Below, in pieces: positions 14,970 to 17,852 of a stretch of DNA of 17,852 bases. Location of the stretch: assembly GCA_947441745.1 (NCBI GenBank), contig CANEUJ010000018.1:1-17852 (forward strand), in the 5' to 3' direction. A program made the position numbers and the translations under genes. The stretch is from Neisseriaceae bacterium. Its GTDB lineage: Bacteria > Pseudomonadota > Gammaproteobacteria > Burkholderiales > UBA11063. The notes beneath the pieces are model-generated. The model saw nothing but the letters and a program-made list of their open reading frames with translations, did no database searches and had not been told where the DNA came from. Numbering within the stretch: the stretch's first letter is position 1; every line of letters begins with the position of its first letter.

Positions 14970-15517
14970 ACAGATTCCTTCGGGGCTAATAAATATTGAC
15001 TAAAAGTTAATAAGTTTTTAAATACCAAAGTACCCTCTGGTAATTTATTATCAGCTAAAGTCTTTTTACCATTTCCAGTTTTTACCAATACTGGAATACC
15101 TCCAGCAATACTTATTGCCTCTAAATCACGTAAACTATCGCCAACAAACATTAGATTACTTACATTATCAATGTTAAATCTATCTACTATATCTAAAATC
15201 ATTGATGGATTTGGCTTACGGCAACTACATTTATCATCAGCCGTATGCGGGCAGAAGAAAATCGCCACAATCTTACCACCTTCTTGTTCAACTGTTTTAT
15301 GCATTTTTTCATGAATCAAGTTTAGGTCTTCCATACTGTATATCTTGCGACCTATTCCAGATTGGTTGGTACAAACTACAACTTTATAACCTGCTTGAGT
15401 AAGGTCTGCTATAGCTTCAATGCTTCCTGCAATAGGTTCCCATTCATCTGCATTTTTTATAAACTCGGTACTATCGTGATTGATAACACCATCTCTATCA
15501 AGGATTATTATTTTCAT
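14966..15517 (-). CDS. gmhB: D-glycero-beta-D-manno-heptose 1,7-bisphosphate 7-phosphatase
   Basis: HAD-superfamily phosphatase removing the 7-phosphate from heptose bisphosphate in ADP-heptose synthesis for the LPS inner core. The 183 residues have the catalytic DRDGVIN (7-13, nucleophile D7 and acid/base D9), the CTNQSGIGR motif (49-57), the zinc loop with C89, H91, C97 and C99 (CPHTADDKCSCRKPNP), and the metal-binding GDSLRD (126-131). The zinc loop separates GmhB from general HAD phosphatases. It starts 2 bp after glyS and overlaps plsC by 4 bp. Histidinol phosphatase (HisB-N) shares the loop, but the length and neighbours favour GmhB. Confidence 0.93.
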   Translation of the reverse strand: MKIIILDRDGVINHDSTEFIKNADEWEPIAGSIEAIADLTQAGYKVVVCTNQSGIGRKIYSMEDLNLIHEKMHKTVEQEGGKIVAIFFCPHTADDKCSCRKPNPSMILDIVDRFNIDNVSNLMFVGDSLRDLEAISIAGGIPVLVKTGNGKKTLADNKLPEGTLVFKNLLTFSQYLLAPKESV

Positions 15518-15519
15518 AA

Positions 15520-17589
15520 TTATATTTCCGCCAATTCACACACTTGATTAAAAGTATCATACATATATTTTAGTAAGTCAATACGGTTTTTCTTAATGAT
15601 TTCATCTTTGTCCATAACCATAACATTATCAAAAAAACTACTGATTGCTTCATTAAAATTGGATAAAGTTGCAAAGAAACTATCCCAGTTTTGTTCTTTA
15701 GAGTATTTATCAAGAGTACTAACGTTTTTTATATAAGTATCATACAAATTTTTCTCTTCAGCTACTTTAAATAAGCTAGGATTTGGTTTGTCTGAAATTG
15801 TGTCAGTATTGTAACCATTTTTTTCTAGAATGTTTTTAATGCGTTTATTAGCATTAATTAATTGACTATTACTACTACTAAATTGTTGTAAACTTCTTAG
15901 TAAACTATGTAAATAGTTGAAAATATGTGGTTTTGGCAATAAAACACTATTTACTAGATTAATTGGGTAATTTTCAATATTTACCAAATAATTATTTAGA
16001 CGTTCAAGAATAAATTTATATATATCATCTTGTGTATTTATGCTTAAATTAAAGCCATCAAAAGCTTCAAAAGTGATTTTTAATAAGCTATGTAAATTAA
16101 GATTGTATTCTAATAATATTCTTGCAATACCAAGTGCTGCACGTCTTAGTGCAAATGGATCTTTTTCTCCACTAGGGACTAAGCCTATACCCCAGATACC
16201 TACTATTGTTTCAAGTTTGTCACTTAGTGCCATAGTTATAGCAAGAGGAGTATCAGGAAGAATGTCACCACTAAAACGTGGATAATAATGTTTTTCAATA
16301 GCGTTAGCGATATCAGAACTTTGATTGTAATAAAGTGCATAATATTTGCCCATTATGCCTTGAAGTTCAGGAAATTCGCCAACCATCTCAGTATTTAAGT
16401 CAAATTTTAGTAGTTTGGCAGTGGTTTTTGACTGTTCTGGATTTAGTTTCATAAGTATAGCTATTTGTGGTGCAATTTTTTGCAGTCTTTGGATTCTATC
16501 GTATTGTGAACCTAGTTTATTATGGTAGACAACAGATTGTAACTTATTATTGAAGTATTCTAAGCTATGGTTTTTATCTACATCATAGAAAAATTTGGCA
16601 TCACTAAGTCTTGCCGACAAAACTTTCTCATTTCCATTTATTATCACTTGAGGATTGGTTGAAGCAATATTAGCTACAAACAAAAATTTATTACTTAGCT
16701 TATTATCAACATCCACTAAGGCAAAATATTTCTGATTTTTTGCCATCGATAAAATCAAACACTCTTGAGGAATTTGTAAAAAGTCAGAATTAAATTCACC
16801 AACTAATACTACAGGATATTCAACTAAAGCAGTTACCTCATCAAGTAAACTATCTATATGATTTATTTTAAGGTTTAGTTTGTTTGCGTTTTTATCTAAT
16901 TCTTTTTTGATACGCTCTCTTCGCTCTATAAAACTAGCTATTACCTTACCATTTGCATATAGAATTTCGGAGTATTTAATTGCATTAGTAAGTATTATTT
17001 TATCAGTACTCATTATACGGTGTCCATATGTGTAATTAACAGGTGATATGCCAAAAATAGTACTGTTTTTACAAATAACCTTATCATCAAATACAATCAT
17101 TAGATTATGAATTGGACGGACAAAAGAATAGTCTTTATTACCTGAACGCATACTTTTAGCAAGTGGTAGCTTCTTTAGGGCTGTTTCAATTGCAGGTGGT
17201 AGCACCGTTAGTAAAGAGTGTCCAGGAATTATTTGTTTCGCATAAAAATATCCATCATTCCTTTGTTCTAGTTCTTTAAAATCATCTATAGAGCATGATT
17301 TCATGAATCCTTTAAGAGCATTAGTTGGTTCATTATCTTTCAGTCCAGATATTATTGATGGGCCTTTTTTGTAAATTGTTTGATCGGTAGTAGTATCTGA
17401 GATTTGTTTAAAAAGACAAGCAAAGCGTCTTGGTGTTACAAAAAACTCAGGTGTAGTAGATGTATAGCTTTTTAATTCATTAAACAATAATCCAGCAAAT
17501 GCTTCACCAATGTTTTTTTCTAAATTTATGGGCGGCAATTCTTCAGTTAAAAATTCGATTAATAAGTTGCCGGTACTAAGCTCTTCCAT
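15520..17589 (-). CDS. glyS: Glycyl-tRNA synthetase beta subunit
   Basis: Beta subunit of the alpha2beta2 bacterial glycyl-tRNA synthetase; it binds tRNA and is needed with GlyQ for charging. The 689 residues are normal. The opening LLIEFLTEELPP (9-20) is a family signature, followed by FVTPRRFA, the KGP segment, VEYPVVLVGEFN, FLQIPQECLILSMAKNQKYFAL, the tract RLSDAKFFYDVD and GIGLVPSGEKDPFALRRAALGIARI. The C-terminal DALR-like anticodon-binding part contains FFDNVMVMDKDEIIKKNR. An AGGA ribosome site precedes the ATG by 7 nt. The gene is the first of its operon, and glyQ, normally directly upstream, is absent there. Confidence 0.97.
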   Translation of the reverse strand: MEELSTGNLLIEFLTEELPPINLEKNIGEAFAGLLFNELKSYTSTTPEFFVTPRRFACLFKQISDTTTDQTIYKKGPSIISGLKDNEPTNALKGFMKSCSIDDFKELEQRNDGYFYAKQIIPGHSLLTVLPPAIETALKKLPLAKSMRSGNKDYSFVRPIHNLMIVFDDKVICKNSTIFGISPVNYTYGHRIMSTDKIILTNAIKYSEILYANGKVIASFIERRERIKKELDKNANKLNLKINHIDSLLDEVTALVEYPVVLVGEFNSDFLQIPQECLILSMAKNQKYFALVDVDNKLSNKFLFVANIASTNPQVIINGNEKVLSARLSDAKFFYDVDKNHSLEYFNNKLQSVVYHNKLGSQYDRIQRLQKIAPQIAILMKLNPEQSKTTAKLLKFDLNTEMVGEFPELQGIMGKYYALYYNQSSDIANAIEKHYYPRFSGDILPDTPLAITMALSDKLETIVGIWGIGLVPSGEKDPFALRRAALGIARILLEYNLNLHSLLKITFEAFDGFNLSINTQDDIYKFILERLNNYLVNIENYPINLVNSVLLPKPHIFNYLHSLLRSLQQFSSSNSQLINANKRIKNILEKNGYNTDTISDKPNPSLFKVAEEKNLYDTYIKNVSTLDKYSKEQNWDSFFATLSNFNEAISSFFDNVMVMDKDEIIKKNRIDLLKYMYDTFNQVCELAEI

Positions 17590-17611
17590 GCAGTTTTCCT
17601 AAATGATTATT

Positions 17612-17678
17612 TTATTTATTACCGTGATTTTAGCATTATTTCCCCCGTGCATATTATAATAAAATTGGTAATAAATAA
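17612..17678. promoter_or_regulatory. Divergent glyS/rppH promoter region with 12-bp inverted repeat
   Basis: In the 150-bp gap, ATTATAAT at 17653-17660 gives a TATAAT on both strands (17658-17653 minus, 17655-17660 plus). On the minus strand TTGAAT lies 19 bp upstream as a possible -35 for glyS, with a ~55-nt leader. A perfect 12-bp inverted repeat, TTATTTATTACC (17612-17623) and GGTAATAAATAA (17667-17678), brackets this point and could be an operator, although the region is AT-rich. For rppH a weak pair TTGGTA (17665-17670)/TATTCT (17688-17693), 17 bp apart, is also possible. Confidence 0.35.
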
Positions 17679-17739
17679 TTCAATAGTTATTCTATATGAT
17701 AAAATCTATCAGGTAATAGAATCAAAAAGAGGGTGCAAA

Positions 17740-17852
17740 ATGATTGATAGTGACGGATATCGCCCAAATGTGGGGATAGTCTTACTAAATCGAAATAATG
17801 AAGTATTATGGGGTAGAAGAAAAGGTGAGGACTCATGGCAGTTTCCGCAAGG
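17740..17852 (+). CDS. rppH: RNA pyrophosphohydrolase (Nudix), N-terminal part (cut by window edge)
   Basis: Nudix hydrolase that converts 5'-triphosphate mRNA ends to monophosphate, triggering decay by RNase E. Only the first 37 codons are present. MIDSDGYRPNVGIVLLN, then EVLWGRRKGEDSWQFPQG is the characteristic start of RppH (DGYRPNVGI and SWQFPQG); the Nudix box itself lies beyond the edge. A GAGGG ribosome site is 6 nt before the ATG. It is transcribed divergently from glyS. Confidence 0.93.
   Translation, partial: MIDSDGYRPNVGIVLLNRNNEVLWGRRKGEDSWQFPQ

Noticed and set aside
17590..17739. Leader of glyS considered as a riboswitch or T-box.
   Set aside because: It is only about 55 nt from the likely start, AT-rich and without conserved T-box or glycine-riboswitch elements or a terminator hairpin.

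Overview
The window is AT-rich (roughly one third G+C by eye) and nearly fully coding. It comes from a Gram-negative bacterium: it encodes a type II secretion (T2SS) pseudopilus block, a heptose-phosphate phosphatase for lipopolysaccharide core synthesis and a quinone side-chain synthase. The order glyS-gmhB-plsC, and a tadA with an N-terminal extension, recall Betaproteobacteria such as Neisseriales. That placement is inference from gene order and remembered families, not a database result. No phage, plasmid, CRISPR, tRNA or rRNA genes were seen.

Left block (1-9185, all minus strand): from a consensus-like promoter near 9220-9250, the order is gspG-gspH-gspI-gspJ-gspK-gspL-gspM-gspN-rlmB-tyrS-folD-rnr (rnr runs off the left edge). 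Genes abut or overlap by ATGA except at gspG/gspH, where a hairpin with a T-rich tail looks like a leaky terminator. It would let the major pseudopilin GspG be made in excess over the minor pseudopilins (H-K) and the assembly platform (L-N). Housekeeping genes (23S rRNA methyltransferase, tyrosyl-tRNA synthetase, folate enzyme, exoribonuclease) sit directly behind the secretion genes. The T2SS genes C, D, E and F are not in the window.

Centre (9186-10836): a gamma-carbonic-anhydrase-like gene diverges from gspG. Its last codons lie inside a 121-bp segment that is tandemly duplicated (about 95% identical) and carries imperfect inverted repeats. A REP-like palindrome follows, then tadA (tRNA adenosine deaminase) with an extra N-terminal domain. 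A hairpin separates tadA from the convergent ispB.

Right block (10837-17589, all minus strand): glyS-gmhB-plsC-rsmE-ABC transporter (YddA/ABCD type)-ispB, tightly packed and probably one operon combining translation, envelope lipid/LPS synthesis and quinone synthesis. glyS is the first gene, and its usual partner glyQ is not upstream. Instead a divergent rppH, cut by the right edge, lies there.

Most of the window is ordinary conserved genome. The most distinctive features are the 121-bp duplication that captured a gene end, the gspG attenuator-like hairpin, the fused secretion/housekeeping operon, an RNase R apparently lacking its N-terminal helix-turn-helix, the extended TadA and the orphan glyS.
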